A stretch of DNA of 64,000 bases from the NCBI RefSeq assembly GCF_034424375.1, contig NZ_CP139965.1:1674001-1738000 (forward strand). The letters run 5' to 3'. Below, in pieces: positions 52,403 through 61,346 of this stretch. Source of the DNA: Paraburkholderia kururiensis. GTDB taxonomy: Bacteria > Pseudomonadota > Gammaproteobacteria > Burkholderiales > Burkholderiaceae. Both the position numbers and the translations under genes were made by a program. The notes below the pieces were generated by a model. The model saw only the letters and a list, made by a program, of their open reading frames with translations, made no database searches and was not told the DNA's origin. Positions within the stretch are counted from its first letter, which is position 1; every line of letters begins with the position of its first letter.

Positions 52403-53205
52403 TGATCGAGCTCGATTACGTCCACGACGGTGCCGTCGCGCTCGTTACGTTGAAGCGCCCGCCTGCGAACGCGTTCACGCCTGAAGGCCTGCTGCAATTG
52501 CAGCGAACCGTGGAAGCGCTGAATGCCGACGAACGCGTACGTGCGCTCGTCATCACGGGCGATGGCCCGCGCTTCTTCAGCGCGGGCGCCGACCTCAACA
52601 CGTTCGCCGACGGCGACAGGCACGTGGCACACGAAGCGGCCGCGCGTTTCGGCGCGGCATTCGAAGCATTGCAGAACGCGCGACCCGTCGTGATTGCGGC
52701 GATCAACGGCTATGCGATGGGCGGCGGACTGGAATGCGCGCTGGCCTGCGACGTGCGCATCGCCGAACAGCATGCGCAACTCGCCGTGCCTGAGACCGCG
52801 GTGGGTCTGCTGTGCTGCGGCTGCGGCACGCAGACGTTGCCGTGGCTCGTGGGCGAAGGCTGGGCGAAGCGAATGATCCTCACGGGCGAACGCGTGGACG
52901 CGCAGACCGCGTTGCGTATCGGTCTCGTGGAAGAGGTGGTGGAAACGGGCGCGGCGCGCGAAGCGGCATTGGCGATGGGCACGCGCGTTACGACGCTGAG
53001 TCCGCAGGCTGTCACGTTCAGCAAGCAGCTGATCCACCAGGCGCGCAACGGCGTGCCGCGCGCGGCGGCGCTGGCCGTGGAACGCGAGCGCTTCGTCGAC
53101 CTGTTCGATCATCCCGATCAACGCGAGGGCGTGAATGCGTTTCTCGAAAAGCGCAAGCCGCGCTGGAGCGGCGTGAGGGACAGTACAGCGGAGACGGCAC
53201 GATGA
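52402..53205 (+). CDS. Enoyl-CoA hydratase
   Basis: 267 aa crotonase-fold protein. ATG at 52402; a GTG one codon upstream is possible. ITGDGPRFFSAGADLNTFA and AINGYAMGGGLECALACDVR form the CoA pocket and oxyanion hole; ETAVGLLCCGCGTQTL replaces the usual PExxLGxxPGxGGTQ, keeping the first Glu. Would hydrate methacrylyl-CoA to 3-hydroxyisobutyryl-CoA. Translationally coupled to mmsB and to the next gene (4-bp overlap). Confidence 0.87.
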   Translation: MIELDYVHDGAVALVTLKRPPANAFTPEGLLQLQRTVEALNADERVRALVITGDGPRFFSAGADLNTFADGDRHVAHEAAARFGAAFEALQNARPVVIAAINGYAMGGGLECALACDVRIAEQHAQLAVPETAVGLLCCGCGTQTLPWLVGEGWAKRMILTGERVDAQTALRIGLVEEVVETGAAREAALAMGTRVTTLSPQAVTFSKQLIHQARNGVPRAAALAVERERFVDLFDHPDQREGVNAFLEKRKPRWSGVRDSTAETAR

Positions 53206-54374
53206 GCGCACTTCGCGAGGCTTCGGTGCAGGCCACGAGTCCTTTGAATTGCGCACCTGACGCTGAACCCGAGGTGGCGTTGCGCGTGGTGAATCGCGTC
53301 GCGGTGATCACATTGAACCGGCCGGCCGCCATCAATGCGCTCTCGCATGCGATGGTTCGCGAACTCGCCGCGCTGCTGGAGCGTTGCCGCAACGACGACG
53401 CGATCGTTGCCGTCGTGCTGCGGGGCGCGGGCGAAAAGGGCTTCTGCGCGGGCGGCGACGTGCGCGCGTTGTATGCGCTCGCGAGGCAACGCGATGCCGA
53501 CACCAGCGCCGCATGGCAGCAGTTTTTCATCGACGAATACCGGCTCGACTACGCGATCCACACGTTTGCGAAGCCCGTGGTCGCGTTGCTCGACGGCATC
53601 GTCATGGGCGGGGGCATGGGACTCGGGCAGGGCGCGTGTTTGCGCATCGTCACGGACCGCTCGAAGCTCGCGATGCCGGAAACGCGCATCGGTTTTCTGC
53701 CCGACGTGGGCGCTACGCGCTTTCTCGCCGTGATGCCGGCGGAGATGGAACTGTACGTGGGCCTCACGGGCGCGACGCTTTCGGGCGCCGATGCGTTGCG
53801 CCTGCAACTGGCCGATCTCTGCGTGCCTGCGGAATGGCTCGCCTCGTTCGAAGAGAGGCTACAGCGCATGCCGCACGACGGCGACTTGCTTCATGCGCTG
53901 CGGCGGGTGTTCGAGCCGCCTTGCAACATCGTTCCGCACGCGGCGCTCACGCCGTACACGCAGTCGATCCTGCGGCACTTCGACCGGCGTTCGGGCGTGG
54001 ACCGCATCGTCGCCACACTGAAGCAGGACCTGGCGCGCGAGGCACCGCGCGAAATACGCCAGTGGCTGCAAGCGACCTACGACGCGTTGACGACGCATTC
54101 GCCCACCATGCTCTACGTGACGCGCGAGGCGCTGCTGCGCGGACGGCAGATGACGCTGGCCGAGTGCTTTCGCATGGAGCTGGGCATCGTGACGCGCGCT
54201 ATCGAAGACGGCGACTTCTGCGAAGGTGTGCGCGCGCATCTGGTGGACAAGGACCGGCGCCCGCGCTGGGCACCGGCCACGCTTGTCGAAGTTCGGCCCG
54301 AACGCGTGCGTCACTTCATTTCGTCGCCGTGGCGCCGCGACGTGCATCCGCTTGCGGACCTGGGCGAAACGTAG
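53202..54374 (+). CDS. 3-hydroxyisobutyryl-CoA hydrolase
   Basis: 390 aa, the length of HIBCH-type hydrolases (longer than enoyl-CoA hydratases). GEKGFCAGGDVRALYALAR, the FFIDEYRLDYAIHTFAKP segment and IVMGGGMGLGQGACLRIVT are characteristic, as are METRIGFLPDVGAT-like PETRIGFLPDVGAT and the C-terminal LAECFRMELGIVTRAI...HLVDKDRRPRW. Releases CoA from 3-hydroxyisobutyryl-CoA, feeding MmsB. Last gene of the operon. Confidence 0.9.
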   Translation: MSALREASVQATSPLNCAPDAEPEVALRVVNRVAVITLNRPAAINALSHAMVRELAALLERCRNDDAIVAVVLRGAGEKGFCAGGDVRALYALARQRDADTSAAWQQFFIDEYRLDYAIHTFAKPVVALLDGIVMGGGMGLGQGACLRIVTDRSKLAMPETRIGFLPDVGATRFLAVMPAEMELYVGLTGATLSGADALRLQLADLCVPAEWLASFEERLQRMPHDGDLLHALRRVFEPPCNIVPHAALTPYTQSILRHFDRRSGVDRIVATLKQDLAREAPREIRQWLQATYDALTTHSPTMLYVTREALLRGRQMTLAECFRMELGIVTRAIEDGDFCEGVRAHLVDKDRRPRWAPATLVEVRPERVRHFISSPWRRDVHPLADLGET

Positions 54375-54390
54375 GCGCCGGGTTCAGACA

Positions 54391-55161
54391 CTAGGCCAGC
54401 AGCACGCGCCTCAACTTTCGCTTCAACGACGCAAAGCCCGCTGCCTCCGCGGCTTTTGCGTTCGTGATGAGCAGGTCGATTCTTTCGAGCGGGCACCACG
54501 TAATGCGGCTGCGCTGGCCGATCTTGCTGTAGTCGGCGAGCACGACCACGCGGTCCGCATTGGCCACCATGGCACGGGCCACGTCCGCTTCGCCCTGATC
54601 GTAGTTGGTCGCGCCGTGCCGCGCGTCGATGCCCACGGGCGAGAGCAGGGCGAGGTCTGCGCGAAAGCGGTGAATATCGAGCACGGTGGCGGCCCCCATG
54701 GTGGCAGCGGCACGATTGCTGATGGACCCGCCCAGCAAAATCACTTCATTGGGTGCTTCGGCCTCGCCGCTTGCGCCGCGCATCTTGAGCGCCACGTCGA
54801 TCGAGTTGGTGACCACCGTCAGGTTGGCGAGCTTCGCCAATTGCTCGGCGAGCAGCGACGTCGTGGTGCCCGCATCCACGAAGAGCGTCTGCCCGCTCGC
54901 TACGATGCCCGTCGCCGCCTTCACCACGGCGCTCTTCGCTTTCACGCGCGTATGGGCGCGCTCGTCGATGGGCGCTTCGTCAGCGGGGCGCACTGCGCCG
55001 CCATGCACGCGGCGCAGCTCGCCCATGGCTTCGAGGTCGAGCAGATCGCGCCGCACGGTTTCGCGCGAAACGCCCAGCTCCGCCATGATGCGTTCCGTCG
55101 AAACGCGGTGCAGCGTGGAGAGCAGCGTGCGAATTCTCTGATGACGGTCTTCCTGCCACAT
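54391..55161 (-). CDS. DeoR family transcriptional regulator
   Basis: 256 aa from the ATG at 55161. N-terminal DeoR helix-turn-helix RHQRIRTLLSTLHRVSTERI, LGVSRETVRRDLLDLE, RRVHGGAV; C-terminal sugar-phosphate-sensing domain with FVDAGTTTSLLAEQL and ADYSKIGQRS. Usually a repressor released by a phosphorylated metabolite. Divergent from the ABC importer at 55521, so likely its regulator; this makes a phosphorylated compound a reasonable ligand. Confidence 0.88.
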   Translation of the reverse strand: MWQEDRHQRIRTLLSTLHRVSTERIMAELGVSRETVRRDLLDLEAMGELRRVHGGAVRPADEAPIDERAHTRVKAKSAVVKAATGIVASGQTLFVDAGTTTSLLAEQLAKLANLTVVTNSIDVALKMRGASGEAEAPNEVILLGGSISNRAAATMGAATVLDIHRFRADLALLSPVGIDARHGATNYDQGEADVARAMVANADRVVVLADYSKIGQRSRITWCPLERIDLLITNAKAAEAAGFASLKRKLRRVLLA

Positions 55162-55520
55162 TGGGTGGGTACTCTGTCTTGAAGTGGGGCGGCGAACAGC
55201 GGGCCGCAGCACGCGTAGCTTACCTGTACGAGCCGCGTTTTTTCGTTGTATTTTTTTGTGGACTTGCATATTTGTGCATTTGAAATTAGCCTTCGCTCAC
55301 ACCGGGCACCGTGCTGTGAGCACGACCTCTGTGCATCGCGCATTTGTCCCTGCGTGACACGAATTTGACGCATTCCGCCGCTACCATCGGGCGCGCCGCC
55401 CGCAACGTCCTGACAGAACACCAGGCGGGCGGAGACGCGCAGACGCGGCGAGGGGAGCCGCCTGCGGTCTTTCTGCAATTTTTCATAACGCAGCAATTTC
55501 GGCAGAGGATGGGAAACACC
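55162..55520. other. AT-rich divergent control region
   Basis: About 360 bp between the DeoR gene and the importer. 55237-55290 is strikingly AT-rich for this genome, with T tracts (TTTTTTCG, TTTTTTTG) and TTGCATATTTGTGCATTTG, a GCA/TGC inverted pair that could be a DeoR operator. A second pair, GTGCTGTGAGCAC, lies near 55311-55323. No gene supported. Confidence 0.45.
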
Positions 55521-56642
55521 ATGAACCGCACGAGGTCAAGCCGTTTTGTTTCGATGTCGGCTGTAGCGGCCGCCGCACTGGTTGCGGCCACGGGCATGAC
55601 GCAGGTATGGGCTGCGCCGCCCGACGCGCTCGTCGCCGCAGCGAAACAGGAAGGGCAACTGACGGTGATCGCCTTGCCCCATGACTGGTGCGGCTACGGC
55701 GCCATGATCAGCGCCTTCCAGGCGAAGTACGGCATCAAGATCAACGAGCTGAACCCGGATGCCGGCTCGGGCGACGAGGTCGAAGCCATCAAGGCCAACA
55801 AGGGCAACAAGGGACCGCAGGCGCCGGACGTGATCGACGTGGGCCTCTCCTTCGGTCCTACGGCGAAGGCCGCGGGCCTCCTGCAGCCGTACAAGGTGTC
55901 CACGTGGAAGTCGATTCCCGATTCGGCGAAGGACGCCGAAGGCTACTGGTACGGCGACTATTACGGCGTCCTCTCGTTCGAAGTGAACGGCGACATGATC
56001 GACAAGGTGCCGGCCGACTGGAGCGATCTGCTCAAGCCCGACTATCGCAATGCCGTTTCGCTCGCGGGCGATCCGCGTACGGCGAACCAGGCCATTCAGG
56101 CCGTGTTCGCGGCGGGCCTCTCGCAGACGAAGGGCAACGTGGCCGCCGCCGACAAGGCCGGCCTCAAATTCTTCGCCGACCTGAACAAGAGCGGCAACTT
56201 CGTGCCGGTGATCGGCAAGGCGGCCTCGCTCGCGCAGGGCACTACGCCCATCATCGTGCGCTGGGACTACAACGCGCTGGCTGACCGCGACACGCTCAAG
56301 GGCAATCCGAAGGTGCACGTCGTGGTGCCGAAGACGGGCGTCGTGGCCGGCGTCTACGTGCAGGCCATCAGCGCCTACGCGCCGCACCCGAACGCCGCGA
56401 AGCTGTGGATGGAGTACCTGTACTCCGACGAAGGCCAGATCGGCTGGCTCACGGGTTACTGCCACCCCATCCGCTACAACGAACTGGTGGCGGCGAAGAA
56501 GGTACCGCAGGCGCTGCTCGACAAGCTGCCGCCGGCTGCCGCCTATAAGGCTGCGGTGTTCCCGACGCTCGCCGAACAGGACGCGTACAAGGACACGATC
56601 ACGAAGCAGTGGGACGCGGCTGTCGGCGCCAACGTGAAGTAA
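55521..56642 (+). CDS. ABC transporter substrate-binding protein (PotD/Fe-type)
   Basis: 373 aa; ATG at 55521, with an in-frame ATG at 55509. Signal peptide with AAAALVAATGMTQVWA then PPDALVAAAKQEGQLTVIAL. Extracellular solute-binding family 1/8 fold: KYGIKINELNPDAGSGDEVEA, DVIDVGLSFGP, YYGVLSFEVNGDMI, MEYLYSDEGQIGWL. The paired permeases and PotA-like ATPase fit the spermidine/putrescine, iron or phosphonate import superfamily. Substrate not deducible. Confidence 0.85.
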   Translation: MNRTRSSRFVSMSAVAAAALVAATGMTQVWAAPPDALVAAAKQEGQLTVIALPHDWCGYGAMISAFQAKYGIKINELNPDAGSGDEVEAIKANKGNKGPQAPDVIDVGLSFGPTAKAAGLLQPYKVSTWKSIPDSAKDAEGYWYGDYYGVLSFEVNGDMIDKVPADWSDLLKPDYRNAVSLAGDPRTANQAIQAVFAAGLSQTKGNVAAADKAGLKFFADLNKSGNFVPVIGKAASLAQGTTPIIVRWDYNALADRDTLKGNPKVHVVVPKTGVVAGVYVQAISAYAPHPNAAKLWMEYLYSDEGQIGWLTGYCHPIRYNELVAAKKVPQALLDKLPPAAAYKAAVFPTLAEQDAYKDTITKQWDAAVGANVK

Positions 56643-56708
56643 CCGGAGTAACCGACGTTGCGACCAGGCGGCGCCGCACACGCGGGGCCGCCTTCTCGGG
56701 GAACATTG

Positions 56709-57644
56709 ATGGCTGCTTCACAGGATCTCGGCCCGGGGTCGCCGGAACTCGTCGTTCCGGGCGTGCCTGCGCCGGCGCCGCAGGTCGGTCCGGCACAGGC
56801 CTCGGGGCTGCTGGGCTGGATCGGCGTAGTGCCGTTTTTCGTCTTTGCCGTGCTGTTTCTGATTCTGCCGACCGCGTTTCTCATGGTCGGTGCGTTCCAG
56901 GACGCGCAGGGCCATTTCACGCTCGACAATTTCAGGCAGCTGTTTCAGGAAGGCGTGCTCGACGCCTACTGGATCAGCTTCAAGGTCAGCGCGGCGTCGG
57001 CCGCGGGCGGGGCCGTGCTCGGCTCGCTGCTCGCGTGGGCCGCGGTGCACGGCAAGCTGCCGCGCTGGATTCGGCCTACGCTCATGACGTTTTCCGGCGT
57101 CGCGTCGAACTTCGCCGGCGTGCCGCTCGCGTTCGCGTTCATCTGCACGCTGGGCCGCGTGGGTCTCGTCACGTTTCTGCTCAAGAAATACGTGGGCATC
57201 AATCTGTACGCCACGGGCTTCAGCATCCTGAGTTTCTGGGGGCTCACGCTCACGTACCTGTATTTCCAGATTCCGCTGATGGTGCTGATCGTCACGCCCG
57301 CGCTCGACGGCCTGAAACGCGAATGGCGCGAGGCCTGCGATTCGCTGGGCGGCACCGCCTGGCAGTACTGGCGTTACGTCGCGCTGCCCGTGCTGTGGCC
57401 CAGCGTGCTCGGCGCCACGCTGCTGCTCTTCGCGAATTCGTTTGGTGCCGTGGCCACGGCTTACGCGCTCACAGGCAGCTCGCTCAACATCGTGACCATC
57501 CTGCTCTATGCGCAGATTCGCGGGGACGTGCTGCATAACCAGAACCTCGGGTATGCACTCGCGCTCGGCATGATTCTCGTCACCGGTCTTTCGAACGGCG
57601 GCTATATCTGGTTGCGTTCACGCGCAGAAAGGGGGCGCCGATGA
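56709..57644 (+). CDS. ABC transporter permease (PotB-like)
   Basis: 311 aa; ATG at 56709 after CGGGGAA. A proline-rich N-terminal tail of about 45 residues precedes six membrane segments; the inner-membrane permease signature lies around EWREACDSLGGTAWQYWRYV. Ends 4 bp inside the next gene. Confidence 0.87.
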   Translation: MAASQDLGPGSPELVVPGVPAPAPQVGPAQASGLLGWIGVVPFFVFAVLFLILPTAFLMVGAFQDAQGHFTLDNFRQLFQEGVLDAYWISFKVSAASAAGGAVLGSLLAWAAVHGKLPRWIRPTLMTFSGVASNFAGVPLAFAFICTLGRVGLVTFLLKKYVGINLYATGFSILSFWGLTLTYLYFQIPLMVLIVTPALDGLKREWREACDSLGGTAWQYWRYVALPVLWPSVLGATLLLFANSFGAVATAYALTGSSLNIVTILLYAQIRGDVLHNQNLGYALALGMILVTGLSNGGYIWLRSRAERGRR

Positions 57645-58432
57645 AGACGCAATCGCGCGTAGGCGCATGGACGGCGATGATCGTCGGCGCCGTGTACTTT
57701 CTCGTGCCGCTCATCGCAACCTTCGAATTCAGCCTGCGGATGCGGCGCGATACCTATAGCCTCGACGCGTATCGCGTGGTGCTGGCCGATCCGCGTTTTC
57801 AGGCCTCGTTCGGCTATTCCATTCTGATGGCGCTGCTCACCATCGTGGTGGGCATTCTGCTGGTGGTGCCGACGGCGTACTGGGTGCGGCTGCGTCTGCC
57901 GAAGCTGCGGCCCGTCGTGGAGTTCATCACGCTGTTGCCGCTCGTGGTGCCGGCCATCGTGATCGTGTTCGGCTATCTGCGCATCTACAACAGCAGTTCG
58001 ATCTTGCCGCTCACGGGCAACGAACGCGCCACCGACCTGCTGCTTGTATGCGGTTACGTGACGCTTGCGCTGCCCTACATGTATCGCGCAGTGGATACCG
58101 GCCTGCGCGCCGTGGACGTACGGTCGCTCACCGAAGCCGCCGAGTGCCTGGGCGCGGGCTGGCCCACCATTCTCTTTCGCGTGATCCTGCCCAACATCCG
58201 CTCGGGCATTCTCTCCGGCGCGTTCCTCACGTTCGCCGTGGTGATGGGCGAGTTCACGATTGCGAGCCTGCTCGACCGGCCCGCGTTCGGTCCGTATCTG
58301 CAGTTGATCGGCGCGAACCGTGCGTATGAACCGTCGGCGCTCGCCATCATCGCGTTCGTCGTGACGTGGGCGTCCATGGGCCTGATCCAGGTGTTCGGCT
58401 CGGCGCGCGCCGCAAGCGCACCCGGCCATTGA
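57641..58432 (+). CDS. ABC transporter permease (PotC-like)
   Basis: 263 aa, six membrane segments, signature LTEAAECLGAGWPTILFRVI. Start overlaps the previous stop (ATGA). Partner of the upstream permease in one importer. Confidence 0.87.
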   Translation: MKTQSRVGAWTAMIVGAVYFLVPLIATFEFSLRMRRDTYSLDAYRVVLADPRFQASFGYSILMALLTIVVGILLVVPTAYWVRLRLPKLRPVVEFITLLPLVVPAIVIVFGYLRIYNSSSILPLTGNERATDLLLVCGYVTLALPYMYRAVDTGLRAVDVRSLTEAAECLGAGWPTILFRVILPNIRSGILSGAFLTFAVVMGEFTIASLLDRPAFGPYLQLIGANRAYEPSALAIIAFVVTWASMGLIQVFGSARAASAPGH

Positions 58433-58468
58433 CGCCGCAACGCAACCGATCCAGCAAGGCAACGAGTC

Positions 58469-59536
58469 ATGGCATTTCTCGAAATCGAAAACCTGCACAA
58501 GACCTTCGGCACCAACACGGCGCTGCATCAGTTCGACATGCAGATCGAACGCGGCGAGTTCGTCACGTTCCTCGGGCCGTCGGGCTGCGGCAAGACGACG
58601 GTGCTGCGCATGATCGCGGGCTTCGAGACGCCCACGCGCGGCACGATTCGCATCGGCGGTCGCGACGTGACGCACGTGCGCACGCGCCAGCGCAACGTGG
58701 GCATGGTGTTCCAGTCGTACGCGCTTTTTCCGAACATGACCGTGGCCGAGAACATCGGCTTCGGGTTGCGTGTGGCGGGCAAGTCGGGCGATGAAATTCG
58801 CCGCCGCGTGGACGAGATGCTTCAGCTCATCAAGCTGCCCGCACTCACCGCGCGCTACCCGTGGCAACTTTCGGGCGGTCAGCAGCAGCGCGTGGCGCTG
58901 GCCCGCGCGCTGGCCGGCAAGCCCGAAGTGCTGCTGCTCGACGAACCGCTTTCGGCACTGGACGCGAAAATCCGCATCTCATTGCGCGAAGACATTCGCA
59001 CGTTGCAGCGCGAATTGGGCATTACGTCGATCTTCGTCACGCACGACCAGGAGGAGGCGCTCTCCATCTCCGACCGCATCGTCGTGATGAACGAAGGGCG
59101 CATCGAACAGGTGGGGTCGCCTGCGCAGATCTACAACTTTCCGCGCACGCGCTTCGTGGCCTCGTTCGTGGGCACGCTCAACATCCTCACAGGGCACGTG
59201 GTGGATCCCGCGACGGGCCGCATGGCGGTGGACGGCCAGGAACTCATCACGACGCGCGCGCTCGCCTCGGACGATGCGGGCAAGAAGCGGCTGCTCGCGT
59301 TGCGTCCCGAGGCCATCGTGCTCGAAGCGCCTGCGCCGGGCCGCAATACGCTGGCAGCCACGGTGGAAGACGTGAACTTTCTCGGCTCTGTCGTGCGGAT
59401 TCGCGCGCGCGTGAACGAGGCCGTGCTCTCGCTCGACGTGTTCAACGACCCAGGGCGCCGGTTGCCCGAACGCGGACAACCTGTGGCGCTGGGTTTTTCA
59501 CACGACAACCTGCTCGTGCTGGAAGAAGGAGTGTGA
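58469..59536 (+). CDS. ABC transporter ATP-binding protein (PotA-like)
   Basis: 355 aa. Walker A GPSGCGKTT near residue 38, Q-loop FQSYALFPNM, signature LSGGQQQRVALARAL, Walker B VLLLDEPLSALD, switch His in THDQEEAL. The C-terminal 110 residues are a TOBE-type domain (LLALRPEAIVLEAP, VEDVNFLGSVVRI). Energises the importer encoded upstream. Confidence 0.88.
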   Translation: MAFLEIENLHKTFGTNTALHQFDMQIERGEFVTFLGPSGCGKTTVLRMIAGFETPTRGTIRIGGRDVTHVRTRQRNVGMVFQSYALFPNMTVAENIGFGLRVAGKSGDEIRRRVDEMLQLIKLPALTARYPWQLSGGQQQRVALARALAGKPEVLLLDEPLSALDAKIRISLREDIRTLQRELGITSIFVTHDQEEALSISDRIVVMNEGRIEQVGSPAQIYNFPRTRFVASFVGTLNILTGHVVDPATGRMAVDGQELITTRALASDDAGKKRLLALRPEAIVLEAPAPGRNTLAATVEDVNFLGSVVRIRARVNEAVLSLDVFNDPGRRLPERGQPVALGFSHDNLLVLEEGV

Positions 59537-59560
59537 AGGCAGCGCTGAGGCCGCGCTGTT

Positions 59561-60094
59561 CTAGGTTGCTCCGGACGCGCGCCGGTACACGGTGACCGGC
59601 CGCTCCTTATAAAGTACGCTGCCGCTTTCGCGATAACCGCACTTGCTCGCCACGCGAATCGATGCCGTATTGGCAGGGCTGATCATGCAGACGGTCTGTG
59701 CGTTGGGCCATTTTTCGTCGGCCCATGCGAGCGCGGCGCGTACGGTTTCAGTCGCATAACCTTGCCCGTGTGCCCATGCCGCAAGTGCCCAACCGATCTC
59801 GGGCGTGCCGTCGAATGGCGGGTCGATCTCGCGCTGAAAGTCCGCAAAGCCTGCCTCGCCCACGAACCTTCCGGTGGCCTTCTCGCGCACGGCCCAATAG
59901 CCGAAGCCGAGCAGCGCCCAATGCCCCACGTAACGCAGCAGCCGTGCCCAGACTTCTTCGCGGCTGAACGGTTTGCCGCCGATATAGCGCGTCACCTGCG
60001 GGTCGGACCACATCGCAAGGCTGTCTTCGAAGTCGTCGACGGTATGCGGGCGTAGAACGAGACGCGGCGTTTCGATGATCGTAGTGGGGTGCAT
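59561..60094 (-). CDS. GNAT family N-acetyltransferase (RimJ/RimL type)
   Basis: 177 aa. TPRLVLRPHTVDDFEDSLAMW start, FVGEAGFADFQRE, acetyl-CoA-binding AWAHGQGYATETVRAAL and NTASIRVASKCGYRE match the RimJ/RimL-like GNAT group that acetylates protein N-termini or small amines. Substrate unknown. Convergent with the importer, 12 bp before the hydrolase on the same strand. Confidence 0.85.
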   Translation of the reverse strand: MHPTTIIETPRLVLRPHTVDDFEDSLAMWSDPQVTRYIGGKPFSREEVWARLLRYVGHWALLGFGYWAVREKATGRFVGEAGFADFQREIDPPFDGTPEIGWALAAWAHGQGYATETVRAALAWADEKWPNAQTVCMISPANTASIRVASKCGYRESGSVLYKERPVTVYRRASGAT

Positions 60095-60106
60095 GGCGCG
60101 TTCCTG

Positions 60107-60955
60107 TCAGTGCTCGTGCCGCACGAAGTCCGCGATCGCGGCATTCAACGCAGCAGGCGCGTCGCGATGGGGCGAGTGTCCGCAGTCGGACAGCTTCACG
60201 AGGCGTGCGTGCGCGACGCTACGCTGGATCGCATCGATCTGTTCCATGGTGCCGTATTCGTCGTCGTGGCCTTGCACGGCGAGCAGGCGGCAGCGAATGC
60301 GCGGCAGCGCCGCCGTGATGTTCCATGCGCGAAACGCGGGGTCGAGCCAGATATCGTTCCAGCCGAAGAAGGCCGAGTCCACGTCGTCGTGATAACGCGC
60401 GAGCTTGTCGCGCAGGTTGCCTTCGTCGTATTCGGTCTTCGCTTTCGCGATGCTTTCGACGGAAACCGGCTCCACGATCACATGCGGCGCGATAACGATC
60501 GCACCGGCAAGCGCCTGCGGGAAAGCCGAAGCGTAAAGCAGCGCGATGGAGCCTCCATCGCTATGACCCACGAGCCACATGCGTTCGCGCTGCGCGGCAC
60601 CGACGCCGAGGGTGTCGAGCAATTCCGGCAGAATCTCGCGCGCCTGTTGGTGCATGAATTCGACGGGCCATTTGACTTCCGCGGGACGCGGCGTGGACTT
60701 GCCGTAACCGGGCCGCGAGTAGACCAGCCCGCGAAAACCCAGTGCATCGCAGAGCATTTGCGGCCACTGCTTCCACATCGCGACCGAGCCGAGTCCCTCG
60801 TGCAGAAAGACGGCGAGCGGCGCATCGCGCCGCTCCGCATTGAGCCAACGGTATTCGATACGCAGCGGGCCGTGCGAGCGGGTAGCCGGCAATGCCGCGA
60901 ACGCGTGATCTGCGACGCCGGGCAGGACGCTCGTGGGATCGGACATAACGGACAT
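60107..60955 (-). CDS. Alpha/beta hydrolase, survivor of a box cluster
   Basis: 282 aa; ATG at 60955 after GAGG, with alternatives at 60946 and 60970. FLHEGLGSVAMWKQWP oxyanion region, YSRPGYGKS, nucleophile elbow VGHSDGGSIAL, ACID in LAVQGHDDEYGT and catalytic His in DCGHSPHRDAP. Hydrolases of this kind occur next to benzoate-CoA ligase in aerobic benzoyl-CoA (box) clusters. Here it follows the broken ligase gene directly, so it is probably an intact leftover. Confidence 0.82.
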   Translation of the reverse strand: MSVMSDPTSVLPGVADHAFAALPATRSHGPLRIEYRWLNAERRDAPLAVFLHEGLGSVAMWKQWPQMLCDALGFRGLVYSRPGYGKSTPRPAEVKWPVEFMHQQAREILPELLDTLGVGAAQRERMWLVGHSDGGSIALLYASAFPQALAGAIVIAPHVIVEPVSVESIAKAKTEYDEGNLRDKLARYHDDVDSAFFGWNDIWLDPAFRAWNITAALPRIRCRLLAVQGHDDEYGTMEQIDAIQRSVAHARLVKLSDCGHSPHRDAPAALNAAIADFVRHEH

Positions 60956-60966
60956 GAACACGCACC

Positions 60967-61166
60967 TCAAAGCAGTTCGCGCAGTTTGAACCGTTGAATC
61001 TTACCCGTTGCGGTCTTCGGCAGGTCGTCCACGAATGGGATGTCGCGCGGATATTTGTGAGGCGCGAGCCGTTCCTTCACGAACGCCTTCAATTCGTCGA
61101 CGAGCGCATCGAGCGGTGCGATGCCGGGCTTGAGCACAACGAAAGCCTGCGTTTTCACGAGCCCGC
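60967..61166 (-). pseudogene. Benzoate-CoA ligase, 3' remnant
   Basis: Minus-strand codons from about GGLVKTQAFVVLKPG to KTATGKIQRFKLRELL and a stop match the last 65 or so residues of benzoate-CoA ligase, including the catalytic lysine motif TGKIQRFKLRE and LAPHKYPRDIPFVDDLPK. The remaining 450 or so residues of the enzyme are absent. Upstream of the GG the frame continues only as the antisense of a boxA fragment. Deleted gene, not functional. Confidence 0.85.
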
Positions 61167-61346
61167 CGCCGACGTCGCGCAACTGCTCAGGGATGCCAAC
61201 ACTTACCTCTACGTGTGCGGTCTGAAGGGCATGGAGCAAGGCGTCCTGCAAACGCTGCAAGACATCGCGGGACAGCACGGCCTCGCGTGGGTCACGCTAT
61301 GGCCGCGCCTGTCCGCGAAGGCCGCCTGCATCTGGAGACTTATTGA
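61159..61346 (+). pseudogene. boxA: boxA (benzoyl-CoA epoxidase reductase), 3' remnant
   Basis: Plus-strand codons EPAADVAQLLRDANTYLYVC and GLKGMEQGVLQTLQDIAGQHG match the end of BoxA, the ferredoxin-NADP-reductase-like subunit of benzoyl-CoA 2,3-epoxidase. The expected end EGRLHLETY and TGA at 61344-61346 are present but in another frame, so there is a frameshift near 61312. The first 350 or so residues are missing. It points away from the ligase remnant and runs into the convergent motB. Confidence 0.83.
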
